Assembly (NCBI RefSeq): GCF_024584805.1
Contig: NZ_CP075715.1
Span: 3,468,026 to 3,532,025 of the forward strand
Direction: 5' to 3'
Source: Streptomyces sp. FIT100
GTDB lineage: Bacteria > Actinomycetota > Actinomycetes > Streptomycetales > Streptomycetaceae
DNA: 64,000 bases
Position numbers and translations under genes: made by a program. The notes beneath the pieces are model-generated. The model was not told the DNA's origin. It did no database searches and saw only the letters and a program-made list of their open reading frames with translations. The number at the start of each line of letters is the position of its first letter. The stretch's first letter is position 1. Shown piece after piece: positions 21,006 to 30,258 of this stretch.

Positions 21006-24000
21006 CTAGTCGAACCAGCGGTCCCGCGCCAGCTCCTCCGTCCGCGACGGGTCCTCCAGCAGCGCGGCGACCTCGAAGCGCCGCGGCCACTGGCCCGCCG
21101 CCCAGGCCAGACCCGCCGCGACGCCCTCCAGCGTCGAGGCGTGGATGACGCCGTCGGGGGTGCGGCGCCAGTCGAGTTCGACGCCGCCCGCGAGCAGTTC
21201 CTCGTGCTCGACGTAGGTGTCGGGGGCCGCGGGGCCGAGCAGCGCGTGGACCGACAGCGGTACGTCGTGCTCCTCGCCGACCGTCGTGACCTCGGCCTCG
21301 ACCGCTTCGCCGAGCCGGCGGACCTGGAACAGCTCCGCGAGGTCCGCGGCCCGGGCCGGGGAGACCGGCAGCAGCGGGCGGCCCGCGGTCAGCGGCAGCA
21401 GGTCGGGGGCGTCGGCGACCAGCGCGTCCGAGGCGTCCACGACGCGCACCTCGCCGTCGACGACCGCGCGCAGCTCGTCCGGGAGCGTCACCTGGTCCGG
21501 GTCGAGGTCGGCCAGGGCGGTGTAGAGCGCGTGCAGCTGGGCCGGGCTGACGGTCCGGTCGGGGTCGGCGAGGCGGCCCAGCAGTTCGGCCGCTCCGCCC
21601 GGTTCGTCGAGGAGCGCGGCGACGGAGGTCCGTACGCCGAGCGCGTGCAGCACCTGCTCGTCCTCGAAGCCGGTCGCGTCCGCGGCGTCGTACAGACCGA
21701 CCAGCAGCGGGTCACCGCCGGCCACGCGCAGGCCCGCGGGCCGACGGCCGTCGACCACCGGGTGGTCGCGCAGCCACCAGGCCGTGTACGGACGCACGGT
21801 CCCGGTCGTGCCGTCGGGCAGCAGCACCCGCACGGGCTGTGTGAGCGCGTCCCGCAACGGCGGCTGCGCGAGCAGGGCGAGCGCCTGCGGCCAGCAGTCG
21901 TCGTCGACCAGGTCCAGGTCGCGCACGGCGACGATCTCCGTCGCGACCGGCGGCAGCGGTGTGTCCGGCAGCCGGTCGAGCACGTCCTCGCACCACACGT
22001 CGACGGCGTCGAGCAGCCCCGCGTCGTCGGGCTCGGGGAAGTCCCCTTCGCGGGGCTCCAGTTCGTCGGGGTCGAGGACGACGTCGGTGGCGCGGACGAG
22101 GGCGAAGTTGGCCAGCACCCCGCAGGCGGCGAGCGGCTGTTCGCCCCAGCGATCGGCGAGTTCCAGGTCCACGAGGGCGAGTTCGTCCTCGCGCATCACG
22201 GCCGCGAAGGGGCTGCCGGGCAGCACGAGTTCGGCGGCGGGCGCGAGCTCGCCGTCCTCGTCGGGCAGGGCGAGGGCGCCCAGCCAGGGCTCGTCGCCGG
22301 GCTCCAGACCCGCGTCACGTACGAGCGCGAGCACGATCTCCGCGAGCTCCTCGCTGTCCGGGGCGTCCTCCTCCCACATCACCTCCCCGTCGTCGAGTGA
22401 GGCGGCGACCGAGGCCCGCACCTGCGGCGTGGTCAGCACCGCGCGGGGCGTCGCCGGCAGCGCGCCGAGCTTTTCGAGGAGGGGGTGGGCGGCGTCCGGG
22501 TGGGCCACCTTCAGCCCGAAGCGGGCGAGCCCGGCGGGGGTTTCGGGGGTGGGGAGGAGGACCTGGCGGGGGCCGATGGTGGTGCGGGTGCGCCCCTCGT
22601 CCGGGCCCCCCGCCAGCGGCACCGGGAGGCCGGAGAGCCGCTCGGGGTCGACGCCGGCGAGGCTGTCGTACAGCCGCCACCACCACTGCGGGTCGCGGTC
22701 GATCCCGGCGAGCCGGTCGACCGCCTCGGTCAGCGGCACCCGGGCGACGCCGAGCGTGCGCAGCTCCACGCGGCGCTCCAGCCCGGCGGGCAGCAGCGTG
22801 GGCAGCACATCGGCGAGTACGCGTACGGTCTCGGCGCCCGCACCCTCCACGACCTCGGCCTCCAGCGGCCGCAGCGCGAGGAGGTCCTCCGACGGGGCGG
22901 CGGGGGCGAGGAACGCGGTGCGGGGCAGCAGCTCCAGGATCGCCGCGCGCAGGGCACCGTCGAGCGCGCCCTTGCCGAGCGGTCCTGGCACCAGGTCGAT
23001 GGTGCCCGTGGAGACGGGCTGCCAGTCGCCGAGGAGCTCGGCGTACGCCTCGGCCGCGCGCCGCACCAGGAAGTCGGTGAGCGGGCCGGGCGCGGGGTGG
23101 CGGCGGGCCGTGTCGAGGGGCAGCGTCGCGATGAGCAGCGCGGGGACGCCGAGCGGCTCGTCGGTGGGGGTCGGGGCGTGCACGACGGGCGCGGTCGCGG
23201 GGTGCACGGGCGCGCCCTCGGCGTCCACGGGCACCGCCCAGGTGACCGTCCAGTGCGGGCGCAGCCGCTCCTCGAGGGGGCGGTCGGCGAGGAGCGCGGT
23301 CTCAAGGGCGCCGTGGTGGGTGACGGTGCGCCAGCGGTTGACGCCGCGCGCGCTGTCGTCGATGTGGACGTACGCGCCCTGCTCGGAGCGGCGCAGGGTC
23401 CGTACGCCGTCCGGGGTCTCGACGACGACCTCGGCGAGGCCGGGGAGGGTGAGCAGCAGGGCGTCGTCGATGCCGTCGAGGAGGCGGGCGACGAGGTCCT
23501 CGGCGGTGCCGTCGCGCAGCGGCAGGATGACGACCGTTTCGTAGCCGTCGGGGGCGCTGCCCTCGGCGGGCAGCGGCAGGCGCAGCAGCGGTACGTGGCC
23601 GTCGCGGCGGCGCAGCTCGTCGCCGAGGCCGGGGCTGGCCTGGGCGGCCTGCTGGGCGAGTTCGCGGGCCTCGGCGAGGGACCAGCGGACGCCGCCGTGC
23701 CGGCCGACGACGGCGGGCTCGTCGCTGACGGCGAGGACGGCGGCGAAGCCGACGCCGAAGCGGCCGACCGCGGTCCGGTCGTGATCGCGCTTGGCCGAGG
23801 CGCGGAGCGTGGACAGCGACTCGACACCGGCGGCGTCGAGCGGCGCGCCGGTGTTCGCGGCGACGAGGGTGCCCCGCACGAGGGTGAGCCGGAGCCGGCC
23901 GGGCACCCCGGCGCGGGCGGCGGCGTCCGCGGCGTTCTGGGCGAGCTCGACGACGAGACGGTCCCGGTAGCCGCCGAGCGCGAGGTCCTCCTCGGCGTTG

Positions 24001-24107
24001 GCGTCCTCCCGGAAGCGGGCCGGGCTGGCCCCCCATGCGTCGAGCACCCCACGCCGCAGCCGCGCCGTCCCGAACGGATCGGCCCCCTCGGTCGTCCTGA
24101 CGCTCAC
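21006..24107 (-). CDS. large sacsin-like N-terminal ATPase domain protein
   Basis: A 1033-residue protein. Residues about 15-180 form a GHKL (Hsp90/histidine kinase-like) ATP-binding fold as in sacsin: the N-box is LVVELAQNAADAAARAGVPG, the adenine-pocket motif is LVAANTGAPLDAAGVESL, and the lid has KRDHDRTAVGRFGVGFAAVL. The remaining 850 residues are Leu/Asp/Glu-rich with no catalytic domain I recognise. Proteins with this layout are thought to be chaperone-like or nucleic-acid-linked, but no role is established here. The GTG at 24107 has GGAGAC upstream; the frame continues to 24380, so a longer form is possible. Confidence 0.85.
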   Translation of the reverse strand: MSVRTTEGADPFGTARLRRGVLDAWGASPARFREDANAEEDLALGGYRDRLVVELAQNAADAAARAGVPGRLRLTLVRGTLVAANTGAPLDAAGVESLSTLRASAKRDHDRTAVGRFGVGFAAVLAVSDEPAVVGRHGGVRWSLAEARELAQQAAQASPGLGDELRRRDGHVPLLRLPLPAEGSAPDGYETVVILPLRDGTAEDLVARLLDGIDDALLLTLPGLAEVVVETPDGVRTLRRSEQGAYVHIDDSARGVNRWRTVTHHGALETALLADRPLEERLRPHWTVTWAVPVDAEGAPVHPATAPVVHAPTPTDEPLGVPALLIATLPLDTARRHPAPGPLTDFLVRRAAEAYAELLGDWQPVSTGTIDLVPGPLGKGALDGALRAAILELLPRTAFLAPAAPSEDLLALRPLEAEVVEGAGAETVRVLADVLPTLLPAGLERRVELRTLGVARVPLTEAVDRLAGIDRDPQWWWRLYDSLAGVDPERLSGLPVPLAGGPDEGRTRTTIGPRQVLLPTPETPAGLARFGLKVAHPDAAHPLLEKLGALPATPRAVLTTPQVRASVAASLDDGEVMWEEDAPDSEELAEIVLALVRDAGLEPGDEPWLGALALPDEDGELAPAAELVLPGSPFAAVMREDELALVDLELADRWGEQPLAACGVLANFALVRATDVVLDPDELEPREGDFPEPDDAGLLDAVDVWCEDVLDRLPDTPLPPVATEIVAVRDLDLVDDDCWPQALALLAQPPLRDALTQPVRVLLPDGTTGTVRPYTAWWLRDHPVVDGRRPAGLRVAGGDPLLVGLYDAADATGFEDEQVLHALGVRTSVAALLDEPGGAAELLGRLADPDRTVSPAQLHALYTALADLDPDQVTLPDELRAVVDGEVRVVDASDALVADAPDLLPLTAGRPLLPVSPARAADLAELFQVRRLGEAVEAEVTTVGEEHDVPLSVHALLGPAAPDTYVEHEELLAGGVELDWRRTPDGVIHASTLEGVAAGLAWAAGQWPRRFEVAALLEDPSRTEELARDRWFD

Positions 24108-24482
24108 GGCTGTCTCCGCTCTCTTCTCAGTCCCTGTTACCGGTGTACCGCTGAACGCCCACCGGTGCGGCCCGAAGGTATCGCGTCCCGCCCACGGCGC
24201 GGCGCCCCGTCCCGCGGAGCGGGGCAACACGCCGGTGCGGGTGGGTCCGGCGGCCCTGGGCACCGCGGTCAGGCTGGTGCGGCCCGACGCACCGCCCTCG
24301 CGCAGCGTCCACGAGTCGGCCGGCGGCCTCAGCCACGGGGCGACGGCCCACCACCGGGCGGCACCCGGCAACGCGAGCACGGGCCGGGGCCGTGGAGGCC
24401 CGGCGCCCGCAGGGGTGCGGGTGCCGGGTACAGCCGTCCGGAGGCGGTTGCGGAGGTCAGGGGGCGGCAGCCCCCGGGGTAC
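24108..24482. other. 375-bp gap without a supported gene
   Basis: Both strands stay open with high third-position GC. The minus frame is an in-frame extension of the sacsin-like gene (to ATG 24380) containing several Trp. The plus frame ends at 24486. Neither has a recognisable fold or a ribosome site, so no gene is called. Confidence 0.4.
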
Positions 24483-25400
24483 CTAGGAGTGGCCCAGGTC
24501 GTCCGGGGACGCCGTGTCCACGTGGTCCGGGACCGAGCCGCTGTCCGGGGCCGGGCGGAGGGGGAACTCGTCCGGGCTCATCGAGTCGAGGACCGGCGGC
24601 GCCGGGCGCGGCGGCTTCGGCATGACGGCCGCCTCCGAGTGGCCCCCGCAGCCGTACGACAGGGACACGACCCGTCCGTCCGCGGGCGAGAACTCGTTGG
24701 CGCAGACGCCGAACGCCTGCTTCAGCGAGCCCGGCAGCGGCATCAGGAACGCACAGGACACGCATGTCGCCGGCGCGGCCTGCGCCATCGGGGTCTTCGC
24801 GCCGTACGCCTCTTCCCAGCGGTCGGCGGCGACGTGCAGCCCGTACCGGGACAGCACCCGTGCCCGCCGCATCCCGAGCTCCTCCGCGACCGACGCGATC
24901 GCGCCGCGCGACGGCGCCCGGGACACGATCTCCGCGTCCTCCGCGTCGACCCGGTCGGCCATCTCGTCCGAGACGGGGGAGTTCGGCGGGGGCGTGTCCT
25001 CGCCCGAGTAGCCGGGCTCCAGGCGCAGGTCGTCCGCCTCGGTCGGGAGCAGATCACCGGGCCCGAGGTCGCCAGGCCGCAGCCGCTCGCTCCACGGCAC
25101 CCACTCGGGGGCCAGCAGCGCGTCCGGCCCGGGCAGCAGAACCGTCTCGTCGAGGGTGACCACCTTCGCGCGGGACGCCCGCGCGACCGTCACCGCCCAG
25201 CGCCAGCCCCGGTACCCGGGCTCCTTGCACTCGAAGAGATGTGTGACCACCCGGTCGCCCTCGGACACGACGTCCACGTGCTCGCCGACCACGCCTGGCG
25301 CGGCGGTCTCCTCGGCGGCCGCGCGGGCGAGGCCCACCGCCTCGGCGCACAGACGATCCGGGGTACGCGGGGTACGGCTTCGCGTCGTCGCAGCACTCAC
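24483..25400 (-). CDS. DUF3027 family protein
   Basis: A 305-residue soluble actinobacterial protein. The C-terminal part contains CVSCAFLMPLPGSLKQAFGV, then CANEFSPADGRVVSLSYGCG, which is the family hallmark, with four Cys/His residues that could hold a metal. The middle has a helix-turn-helix-like stretch (AIASVAEELGMRRARVLSRY). The N-terminal region includes VVTHLFECKEPGYRGWRW. The GTG at 25400 follows AGGAGAG. Divergent from an MFS gene. The function is unknown. Confidence 0.85.
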   Translation of the reverse strand: MSAATTRSRTPRTPDRLCAEAVGLARAAAEETAAPGVVGEHVDVVSEGDRVVTHLFECKEPGYRGWRWAVTVARASRAKVVTLDETVLLPGPDALLAPEWVPWSERLRPGDLGPGDLLPTEADDLRLEPGYSGEDTPPPNSPVSDEMADRVDAEDAEIVSRAPSRGAIASVAEELGMRRARVLSRYGLHVAADRWEEAYGAKTPMAQAAPATCVSCAFLMPLPGSLKQAFGVCANEFSPADGRVVSLSYGCGGHSEAAVMPKPPRPAPPVLDSMSPDEFPLRPAPDSGSVPDHVDTASPDDLGHS

Positions 25401-25682
25401 AGGTCTCGCTTCTCTCCTACGCCGTCTCACGGGTGCACGCCGGCCGATGAGCGATGTACGGGCGGCGGGCGGAGCGGACCAGAGGGCCGCATCGACGTCC
25501 GCGCCCGGCAATCGGTCCCGTGCGCACCTATCTGTCACCCATTCTGCGGGATGACGAAGAGGCGCGCGGCCGAGAACTACCGCCGGTGGCGCGCTACGCA
25601 CGCTACCCCCTCCGTGGCGCCCCGCCCACCTGCCCGTCCGAATCCCGGTTCGGGTCGAGGGCGCGTAGGGCACTATGGCGTC

Positions 25683-27095
25683 GTGACAGCCGCGCGGTCG
25701 TCCCCTGCCGCCGGGCCGCTGAGCAGGGCTGCCGGGCCGCTGCGCAGGGCCGCCCGGTCGGTCGGCCGTGTCCTGCACCGGCCGTTCACCGGCACGGCGA
25801 AGGGCATCCGCCGCGCCACCCACGCCCACGGCGCGGGCGAGTCCGGGCTCGGCAAACTCATCGAACTCCATGCCGTCAACGGGGCCGGCGACGTCATGAT
25901 CACTGTCGCCCTCGCCTCCACGGTCTTCTTCTCCGTCCCCACCGACGAGGCCCGCGGCCGGGTCGCGCTCTATCTCGCGATCACGATGGCGCCGTTCGCC
26001 CTTCTCGCCCCCGTCATCGGCCCGCTGCTCGACCACATCCCGCACGGCCGCCGCGCCGCGATGGCCGGCGCGATGACGGCCCGCGCGGTGCTGGCGCTCA
26101 TGATGTCGGGCGCGGTCGCGACGGGCGGCATCGAGCTCTATCCGGCCGCGCTGGGCGTACTCGTCTGCTCGAAGGCGTACGGCGTGATCCGCAGCGCGGT
26201 GGTGCCGCGGCTGCTCCCTCCGCGCTTCGCCCTCGTGAAGGCCAACTCGCGGGTCACGCTCGCCGGTCTGGTCGCGACCGGGATCGCCGCGCCGGTGGGC
26301 GCCGGACTCCAGCGGATCGGCCCCGAGTGGCCGCTGTACGGGGCGTGCGCGATCTTCGTCGCGGGCACGGTCCTCGCGCTGAGCCTGCCGCACAAGGTCG
26401 ACTCGGCCAAGGGCGAGCGCAAGGCCCGCATGCTGACGCACGGCGAGCGCAAGCCCAGCCTGCGCACGGTCGGTCCCTCGGTCCTGCACGGCCTCCAGGC
26501 GAACGTGGCGCACCGCATGCTCTCCGGGTTCCTGATCTTCTTCCTGGCATTCCTGCTGCGGGTGCATCCGATGGCCGGGCAGAGCGCGGCGGTGTCGCTG
26601 ATCATGGTCGGTGCGGCGGCGGGTGTCGGGAACGCCTGCGGTACGGCGATCGGGGCATGGGTGCGCAACCGGCCCCCGGAGGTGATCGTCGCCACGGGGG
26701 TCTCGCTCGCGCTGTCGGCCGCGGTCCTGGCGGCCGTCTTCTTCAGCCCGTTCATGGTGGCGGTGCTGGCAGGGGTCGCGGGCCTGTCGCAGGCGCTGTC
26801 GAAGCTGTCGCTGGACGCGATGATCCAGCGGGACGTGCCGGAGTCGGTACGGACGTCCGCGTTCGCCCGTTCGGAGACGCTGCTCCAGATGTCGTGGGTG
26901 GTGGGCGGCGCGATCGGGATCGTGCTGCCGCTGAGCGGCACCCTCGGTATGTCGGTGGCCGCCGCCATCCTCGCGACGGGCGCCGCGCTGTCGCTGCGCG
27001 GCCTGCTGGTCGCCTCCCGGCGCAGTACACCCCTGTCCTCGTCCTCCGCCTCCGCCTCCGCGCACCCGGTGCGCACCGCGCCACGGGTGCGGTGA
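25683..27095 (+). CDS. MFS transporter-like membrane protein
   Basis: A 470-residue protein. A basic 60-residue head is followed by about 11-12 transmembrane helices; PLLDHIPHGRRAAMAGAMTA corresponds to the MFS loop 2-3 and LDAMIQRDVPESVRTSAFAR to a conserved cytoplasmic loop. The C-terminus is Ser/Ala-rich. The substrate is unknown. The frame is open far upstream over the opposite-strand gene; the GTG at 25683 (VTAARSSPAAGPLS) is the first plausible start and has a -10-like TAGGGC 12-17 nt upstream, so the leader would be very short. Confidence 0.85.
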   Translation: MTAARSSPAAGPLSRAAGPLRRAARSVGRVLHRPFTGTAKGIRRATHAHGAGESGLGKLIELHAVNGAGDVMITVALASTVFFSVPTDEARGRVALYLAITMAPFALLAPVIGPLLDHIPHGRRAAMAGAMTARAVLALMMSGAVATGGIELYPAALGVLVCSKAYGVIRSAVVPRLLPPRFALVKANSRVTLAGLVATGIAAPVGAGLQRIGPEWPLYGACAIFVAGTVLALSLPHKVDSAKGERKARMLTHGERKPSLRTVGPSVLHGLQANVAHRMLSGFLIFFLAFLLRVHPMAGQSAAVSLIMVGAAAGVGNACGTAIGAWVRNRPPEVIVATGVSLALSAAVLAAVFFSPFMVAVLAGVAGLSQALSKLSLDAMIQRDVPESVRTSAFARSETLLQMSWVVGGAIGIVLPLSGTLGMSVAAAILATGAALSLRGLLVASRRSTPLSSSSASASAHPVRTAPRVR

Positions 27096-27192
27096 CCTCG
27101 ACGGGCGGGTCCCGGGGGCGCGAAGTGCTCGGCTGTGCGCCACGCCGCACCCCCACGATGCGGTACACCGAGGGCCCGATAGCCTTCGGACC

Positions 27193-27693
27193 ATGACCGT
27201 TGCCTCGCGGCGGAGCCGCACAATGATCCAGCTCACCGGCAAGCGCCGCCGGGCCGCCGCCGCAGTCGGTGCCGTCTCGGCCGGCCTCCTCGTACTCTCC
27301 GGCTGCGACCAGCCGACGCCGCTCGCGACCGTGACGGTCGGCACCGAGTCGGTCGCCACCGAGGCGGCCTGCTACAACGACGGCAAGGCCATCAAGGAAT
27401 CGTTGATCCAGGGCTGCCTCAACAAGAAGACCGGGCCGACCATCGAGGTCTCCGCGGACGACAGGGTCCGCTTCGGCGTCGAGCCGGAGATCGCCGAGAA
27501 CGGCTGGACGCTCTTCATCGGCGGGCAGCAGGCCGAGCCGGAGCCGTACCACAAGACGTACCGGTCGATCCCGGGCAGCGCCTTCTTCTCCACCGCGATG
27601 GGCGAGGCGACCAGCACCGCTCAGGTCAGCGTCGTGGAGACCACCGGCAAGAAGCTGACCGGCATCTGGCACTTCACGCTCAAGAAGTCCTGA
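27193..27693 (+). CDS. DUF2771 lipoprotein
   Basis: A 166-residue lipoprotein. The signal region ends in the lipobox VLSGC with the lipidated Cys near residue 38. The exported part contains DQPTPLATVTVG, CYNDGK and HFTLKKS, typical of the DUF2771 family found beside futalosine-pathway genes in Streptomyces. ATG 27193 lies 7 nt after the -10 box TAGCCT (27180-27185), predicting a leaderless mRNA; ATG 27223 is an alternative start. It is 25 bp upstream of mqnB and possibly co-transcribed. The function is unknown. Confidence 0.85.
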   Translation: MTVASRRSRTMIQLTGKRRRAAAAVGAVSAGLLVLSGCDQPTPLATVTVGTESVATEAACYNDGKAIKESLIQGCLNKKTGPTIEVSADDRVRFGVEPEIAENGWTLFIGGQQAEPEPYHKTYRSIPGSAFFSTAMGEATSTAQVSVVETTGKKLTGIWHFTLKKS

Positions 27694-27718
27694 GCGGCCG
27701 CGGCCGGCCGTTCCCAGC

Positions 27719-28495
27719 ATGCGCGTACTCGTCGTGACCGCGGTCCCCGCGGAGGCGGACTCCGTCTCGGCGGGCCTCGCCGTCGCCCTGCCCGCCGCCG
27801 CGGCCACCACGTCCGCCCTGCCCGGCGGTCACGCCCTGCGCCGGTGCGCGGGCGCGGGCGGGACCGTGGACGTCCTGTCCGCGGGCGTGGGCCCGGCGGC
27901 CGCTGCGGCGGGAACGGCGACGGCCCTGACGGCGGCGGCCCTGACGGCGGTGGCGTACGGGACGGCCGGCGCAGGGGCGGCCGCAAGCGCTGGGTACGAC
28001 CTCGTCGTGTCCGCCGGGATCGGGGGCGGCTTCCCGCACACCGCTCCGCTCGGCGCGCTCGTCGTCGCGGACGCGATCGTCGCCGCCGACCTGGGTGCCG
28101 GCACCTCCGACGGCTTCCTCGCCGTCGACGAGCTCGGCTTCGGCCGCTCGGCGCACACCCCGTCGCCTCTCTCGGCGCGCATCGCCAAGGCCGTCGGCGC
28201 CGCTCAGGGGCCCGTGCTCACCGTCTCCACCATCACCGGCACCGCCGCCCGCGCCGACGAGCTGATGCGGCGTCACCCCCGGGCCGCCGCCGAGGCGATG
28301 GAGGGCTTCGGGGTGGCCGAGGCAGCCGTGGCGCACGGCGTGCCCGTCGCCGAGATCCGGGCCGTGTCGAACGCCGTCGGCCCCCGCGACCGGGCCGCGT
28401 GGCGGATCGGCGAAGCCCTGGAGGCGCTGCGCCGCGCGTTCGAGCAGCTCGGCCCCGTGTTCGAGGCCCCCGTACCCGAGGAGGAGGTCCGATGA
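27719..28495 (+). CDS. mqnB: futalosine hydrolase MqnB
   Basis: A 258-residue nucleosidase of the purine-nucleoside phosphorylase superfamily. It cleaves futalosine to hypoxanthine and dehypoxanthine futalosine in the alternative menaquinone pathway. Motifs are SAGIGGGFPHTAPLGALVVA, AVDELGFG and the C-terminal AMEGFGVAEAAVAHGVPVAE that binds the ribose. The long Ala-rich stretch at residues 55-100 is a loop expansion. The stop overlaps the mqnD start by 4 nt, so the two steps are translationally coupled. Confidence 0.93.
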   Translation: MRVLVVTAVPAEADSVSAGLAVALPAAAATTSALPGGHALRRCAGAGGTVDVLSAGVGPAAAAAGTATALTAAALTAVAYGTAGAGAAASAGYDLVVSAGIGGGFPHTAPLGALVVADAIVAADLGAGTSDGFLAVDELGFGRSAHTPSPLSARIAKAVGAAQGPVLTVSTITGTAARADELMRRHPRAAAEAMEGFGVAEAAVAHGVPVAEIRAVSNAVGPRDRAAWRIGEALEALRRAFEQLGPVFEAPVPEEEVR

Positions 28496-29364
28496 CCACC
28501 GTCAAGATCGCTTACTCGCCCTGCCCGAACGACACGTTCGTCTTCGACGCGTGGGCGCACGGCCGCGTCCCGGGCGCGCCCCGCCTCGACGTGACCTTCG
28601 CCGACATCGACATCACCAACGGGATGGCCGAGCGCGGTGAGTTCGACGTCCTGAAGGTGTCGTACGCCGTGCTGCCGTACGTCCTCGACGAGTACGCCCT
28701 GCTGCCGTGCGGCGGGGCGCTCGGCCGGGGCTGCGGTCCGCTCGTCCTGACCCGGGGACCGGACCTCGCGGGCGCCTCCCGGGCCGAAGGCTCCGAGGGG
28801 CTCGCGGGCATGACGGTCGCCGTGCCGAGCGAGAGGTCGACGGCGTACCTCCTCTTCCGCCTCTGGGCGGCGGACGTGGTCCCGGAGGGCGTCGGCCGGA
28901 TCGTCGTCCTCCCGTTCCACGAGATCATGCCGGCGGTACGGGACGGGAAGGTGGACGCCGGACTCGTCATCCACGAGGCGCGGTTCACCTACCAGAACTA
29001 CGGGCTGCACTGCCTCGCCGACCTGGGCGAGCACTGGGAGTCGACCACGGGTCTGCCGATCCCGCTGGGGGCGATCATCGCCAAGCGCTCCCTGGGCGAG
29101 GAGACGCTGAAGCTGCTGGCCGAATCGGCCCGTACGTCCGTGCGCATGGCCTGGGACGACCCGGCCGCGTCGCGTCCCTACGTACTCGAACACGCCCAGG
29201 AAATGGATCCGGCCGTGGCCGACCAGCACATCGGGCTCTATGTCAACGAGTTCACGGCCGACCTCGGGGAGGACGGCTACGCGGCGGTGCGCGGGCTGCT
29301 CACACGCGCCGCGGCCGAGGGGCTGGTGCCGCCCCTCGGCCGGGATGCGCTGTCCTTCGTCTGA
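28492..29364 (+). CDS. mqnD: 1,4-dihydroxy-6-naphthoate synthase MqnD
   Basis: A 290-residue periplasmic-binding-protein-fold enzyme of the futalosine menaquinone pathway. It converts cyclic dehypoxanthine futalosine to 1,4-dihydroxy-6-naphthoate. Signatures are KIAYSPCPNDTFVFDAWAHG, VLKVSYAVLPYVLDEYALLP, and VDAGLVIHEARFTYQNYGL, which carries the conserved His. ATG 28492 overlaps the mqnB stop (ATGA). A hairpin terminator follows, so mqnB-mqnD, possibly with the DUF2771 gene, forms one operon. Confidence 0.95.
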   Translation: MTTVKIAYSPCPNDTFVFDAWAHGRVPGAPRLDVTFADIDITNGMAERGEFDVLKVSYAVLPYVLDEYALLPCGGALGRGCGPLVLTRGPDLAGASRAEGSEGLAGMTVAVPSERSTAYLLFRLWAADVVPEGVGRIVVLPFHEIMPAVRDGKVDAGLVIHEARFTYQNYGLHCLADLGEHWESTTGLPIPLGAIIAKRSLGEETLKLLAESARTSVRMAWDDPAASRPYVLEHAQEMDPAVADQHIGLYVNEFTADLGEDGYAAVRGLLTRAAAEGLVPPLGRDALSFV

Positions 29365-29365
29365 C

Positions 29366-29382
29366 GGCCCGCTCGGCGGGCC
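29366..29382. terminator. terminator after mqnD
   Basis: GGCCCGC (29366-29372) pairs with GCGGGCC (29376-29382) around TCG, immediately after the mqnD stop and facing the convergent cold-shock gene. Confidence 0.65.
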
Positions 29383-29397
29383 CTGGGGGGTGTCCCT

Positions 29398-29781
29398 CTA
29401 GACGTCGAGCTGGTCGGCCACCGCGCGCAACAGGCCCGCGATCTTCGCGCCATGGGCCTTGTCGGGATAACGGCCGCGCTCCAGCTGGGGCGTGATGTTC
29501 TCCAGGAGCGTCGTCAGGTCCTGCACGATCGACGCGAGCTCGTCCGGCTTGCGGCGCTGCGCGGCGGCGACGGACGGAGTCGGGTCCAGGACCGTCACCG
29601 ACAGCGCCTGGTCGCCGCGCTGGCCCGCGACGACACCGAATTCGACCCGCTGTCCTGGCTTGAGGCTGTCGACTCCGTCAGGAAGCACCGACGAGTGGAC
29701 GAAGACGTCGCCGCCGTCGTCGCGGGAGAGAAAGCCGAAGCCCTTCTCGCTGTTGAACCACTTGACCTTGCCGGTAGGCAC
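29398..29781 (-). CDS. cold-shock-domain protein with C-terminal extension
   Basis: A 127-residue protein. Residues 1-65 are a cold-shock domain: [20 protein letters not shown] and DVFVHSSVL give RNP1 (KGFGFL) and RNP2 (VFVHSS). The C-terminal 60 residues form a helical extension ([20 protein letters not shown]) not present in CspA. Start GTG 29781 (VPTGKVKWF) matches the family; the longer frame to 29901 only covers a repeat. It probably binds single-stranded nucleic acid as an RNA chaperone. The extension may mediate oligomerisation. Confidence 0.92.
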   Translation of the reverse strand: MPTGKVKWFNSEKGFGFLSRDDGGDVFVHSSVLPDGVDSLKPGQRVEFGVVAGQRGDQALSVTVLDPTPSVAAAQRRKPDELASIVQDLTTLLENITPQLERGRYPDKAHGAKIAGLLRAVADQLDV

Positions 29782-29818
29782 GTCTGTCCTCGTCCTCGTA
29801 CTCGTCGGGAATTGCGTA

Positions 29819-29855
29819 ACTGCGGGAACTGCCGGAACTGCCGGAACTGCGGAAA
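29819..29855. repeat. 9-bp tandem repeat GGAACTGCC
   Basis: Four near-identical 9-bp units (ACTGCSGGA) lie 40-75 bp upstream of the cold-shock-domain gene, in its leader. Confidence 0.6.
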
Positions 29856-29877
29856 AACCAGTCTGTATAGCACTGCA

Positions 29878-29895
29878 GCGGGTCGCCCGACCCGC
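29878..29895. promoter_or_regulatory. 18-bp palindrome upstream of the cold-shock-domain gene
   Basis: GCGGGTCG-CC-CGACCCGC is a perfect dyad. On the minus strand TATACA (around 29870-29865) just downstream could be the -10 box, so the dyad would overlap the spacer and could be an operator. Confidence 0.4.
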
Positions 29896-29976
29896 CACCA
29901 CACAAGGCTAATGGTCCAGAGGCCACTGACAAGACGTCCCCGGTGGAACCTGTGCGCTGGGAACTACCCTGGTCGG

Positions 29977-30258
29977 GTGACTCACGAAACCCAAGCGAAT
30001 TCCGCCGCGGCCGAAAACGGTCCCGGCAGCCCCGGCGACGGCCTCGTACGCATCGGCGGGATCGTCTTCATCGTCGGCGCGGTGGCCACGCTGGTGACGG
30101 TGGCCCCCCTGTTCCTCGGCACGGAGCCCTTCCCGCCGGTCGCGTACGCCGTATGCATGCTGATGGGCGTCGGGTTCCTGATCGCGGGCGCGGGGGTGCT
30201 GCGCTCGATCGCCGCGCAGCGCCGTCAGGCGCGCTCCTCCGCCTCCGCCTCCGCCTAG
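29977..30258 (+). CDS. small two-helix membrane protein
   Basis: A 93-residue protein. A polar head is followed by two transmembrane helices, IGGIVFIVGAVATLVTVAP and VAYAVCMLMGVGFLIAGAGV, and a basic, Ser/Ala-rich tail. The GTG at 29977 lies 6 nt after TACCCT (29965-29970), a -10 box placed for leaderless transcription. Its TAG stop shares bases with the stop of the convergent HAD gene in the sequence CTAG. No family could be named. Confidence 0.75.
   Translation: MTHETQANSAAAENGPGSPGDGLVRIGGIVFIVGAVATLVTVAPLFLGTEPFPPVAYAVCMLMGVGFLIAGAGVLRSIAAQRRQARSSASASA

Noticed and set aside
22485..25682. Plus-strand open frame in phase with the MFS gene at 25683
   Set aside because: It lies over the sacsin-like and DUF3027 genes and encodes only low-complexity sequence; the MFS fold starts after 25683.
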